Shown in pieces: positions 32,654 through 33,766 of a stretch of 33,766 nt of DNA. Position 1 is the stretch's first letter. Every line of letters begins with the position of its first letter. A model generated the notes under the pieces. That model was given only the letters and a program-made list of their open reading frames with translations. It searched no databases and had not been told where the DNA came from. Where the stretch lies: NCBI RefSeq assembly GCF_000497205.1, contig NZ_AYJW01000043.1:1-33766 (forward strand), written 5' to 3'. The position numbers and the translations under genes are program-made. The DNA comes from Saccharopolyspora rectivirgula DSM 43747 (GTDB lineage: Bacteria > Actinomycetota > Actinomycetes > Mycobacteriales > Pseudonocardiaceae).

Positions 32654-33619
32654 GTGTACTACCAGCACGAGCGGGTTGATGTCCGTGGAACGACGAGTTT
32701 CGTCGCGATTGCTTATCTGCCTGCGTGGTTGCTGACACTGCCGTTGTGGATCACGGGGGAAGGCTTGTCGTGGAGTTGGGCCCCCGTGGTTCTGGTGCTG
32801 ATGATGTTCACCCCCGCGGTGGCGGCGGTGGTCGTCAGCAAGTGGATCAGTCCGCAGCCGAAGCTGCTGCGCAGTCTGGGGGTGACCAACGAAGGCGGGA
32901 TCAAGAAGTGGTGGGGCTATGCTTTGCTGGCTTGGCTGGGGCCACCGCTGGCGATGCTGCTCGCCTTGCTGGTCGGCTATCTGCTGGGGGTTTATCAAGC
33001 GGATTGGGTTGGTTTCTCCGGGCTGGTGGAAGCTCGCCAGCAGGTGGTTGTTGGTGAACAGCAGCAGCAACAGGAGTCACCTGCTGGGTTGGTCGTGGTC
33101 GAGCTCGCCAAGGTGTTCTTCCTGGGTTGGTTGAACACGATTCCGGCGTTGGGCGAGGAGCTGGGTTGGCGTGGTTATCTCAACCGTGCGCTGCTGCCGT
33201 TGGGCCAGCCTGGTTCTTTTCTGGTCACGGGAGTGCTGTGGGGGCTTTGGCACGCTCCGCTGCTGATGTTGGGGTTCAACTACCCGACCGTTCCGATCGT
33301 TGTCGCGTTCTTCATGATGGTCGGGTTTTGCGTGCTGGTCGGGGTGCTGCTCGGTTGGCTGCGGTTGGCTTCGTCGAGCGTGTGGCCGGCCGCGATCGCG
33401 CACGGGTTCCTCAACGCTGCCGCCGGCTTGCCAGTGGTGTTCAGCAAGGCCGGGGAGCCGGTGGAGAACGTGCACGTGGGTTTGCTCGGCTGGTCCGGTT
33501 GGATCGTGCTGGGACTGTTGATCCTGCTGTTGATCGCGCTGGGCAAGCTGCCGGTCGAGCTTCCGGTGAAGCGGGAAGGCATTTCTCGTGGGGTTACTCG
33601 CCGGAGCCGTCGGCGCTGA
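32654..33619 (+). CDS. CPBP-family intramembrane metalloprotease
   Basis: 321-aa membrane protein of the CAAX protease and bacteriocin-processing (CPBP, Abi) family, with about eight hydrophobic helices. The three catalytic motifs are present: EELGWR (EExxxR), WGLWH (FxxxH-type) and HGFLN (HxxxN). The loop before them is glutamine-rich (EQQQQQES). GTG 32654 (MYYQHERVDVRGTTSFVAIAYLP) is chosen because the frame upstream is not membrane-like and a -10-like CAGAAT lies 6 nt before it, fitting a leaderless mRNA; there is no ribosome-binding site. Substrate unknown. It is divergent from the serine hydrolase and followed by hairpin repeat copy 6. Confidence 0.92.
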   Translation: MYYQHERVDVRGTTSFVAIAYLPAWLLTLPLWITGEGLSWSWAPVVLVLMMFTPAVAAVVVSKWISPQPKLLRSLGVTNEGGIKKWWGYALLAWLGPPLAMLLALLVGYLLGVYQADWVGFSGLVEARQQVVVGEQQQQQESPAGLVVVELAKVFFLGWLNTIPALGEELGWRGYLNRALLPLGQPGSFLVTGVLWGLWHAPLLMLGFNYPTVPIVVAFFMMVGFCVLVGVLLGWLRLASSSVWPAAIAHGFLNAAAGLPVVFSKAGEPVENVHVGLLGWSGWIVLGLLILLLIALGKLPVELPVKREGISRGVTRRSRRR

Positions 33620-33705
33620 CCACTCGCTCAGCTGCTGCGGTGTTGGGCAGTGTGGTGCTCGTGCCGCGGTATGCCGGGTGAGGCAGCAACCTGGTGGCTT
33701 GTGCA

Positions 33706-33753
33706 CAGCAAGGGAACTTTTCTACCGGGGATGGCAGAAAAGTTCCCTTGCTG
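33706..33753. repeat. Hairpin repeat copy 6 (terminator-like)
   Basis: CAGCAAGGGAACTTTTCT (33706-33723), a 12-nt loop and its exact complement (33736-33753), an 18-bp stem. It begins 86 bp after the CPBP stop, at the window's right end. Confidence 0.9.
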
Positions 33754-33766
33754 CTTAGTGGCGGGG

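Noticed and set aside
12569-33753. Hairpin repeats read as ECF promoters because the arms contain GGGAAC
   Set aside because: No CGAC/CGTC-like -10 lies 16-18 nt from GGGAAC in any copy; GGAAC to GTT across the hairpin is 24 nt, too long. They follow gene ends rather than precede starts in most cases.
12569-33753. Hairpin repeats as insertion-sequence ends, MITEs or a CRISPR array
   Set aside because: Copies are only ~40-48 bp, have no internal sequence between paired ends, no target-site duplications that I can see, and are 2-8 kb apart with unrelated flanks.

Overview
The window is high-GC actinobacterial DNA. Coding frames have strongly G/C-biased third positions, many starts are GTG or leaderless, and several markers are actinobacterial: a long N-terminal insertion in Rho, a conservon (sensor kinase-like protein, roadblock, DUF742 and Ras-like GTPase genes), a SigC-type ECF sigma factor and DUF3105/DUF305. 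The order thrB-rho-rpmE-prfA next to argS-lysA-hom-thrC fits Pseudonocardiaceae, with a Saccharopolyspora-like organism as my best guess. This assignment is inference.

Positions 1-10.9 kb hold housekeeping genes, almost all on the minus strand: prfA (cut by the window edge), rpmE, a small plus-strand membrane protein, rho with a ~760-bp upstream gap, then the amino-acid block argS-lysA-hom-thrC-thrB. Its last four genes are joined by 0- to 4-nt junctions and make lysine and threonine precursors from aspartate semialdehyde.

Positions 11-20.7 kb look like a metal (probably copper) homeostasis region: DUF3105-DUF305, a CDF cation exporter, a tRNA-Arg(CCG), an aldo/keto reductase, a PepSY membrane protein with a DUF5134 protein, a CopA-type Cu+ ATPase, and divergently a SigC-like sigma factor with a zinc-finger membrane anti-sigma factor. 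The PepSY and copA upstream regions share an ECF-like motif, GGAAC-N17-CGAC, so I propose a local SigC regulon.

After an AT-rich stretch (20.7-21.5 kb) come the conservon operon (21.5-26.1 kb), an orphan AbiEi-like protein whose start codon lies in a perfect dyad, a YtcJ-like amidohydrolase with a DUF3311/sodium-solute symporter pair, a serine beta-lactamase-family hydrolase and a CPBP intramembrane protease.

The most striking non-genic feature is a family of six hairpin repeats between 12.5 kb and the right end. Each has a 14-nt arm (core GGGAACT), a loop of exactly 12 nt and a 14-nt complementary arm. The arms vary in a base-pair-preserving way and all copies lie downstream of gene ends. 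None occurs in the first 12.5 kb. They look like a dispersed, sequence-conserved terminator or palindromic-element family.
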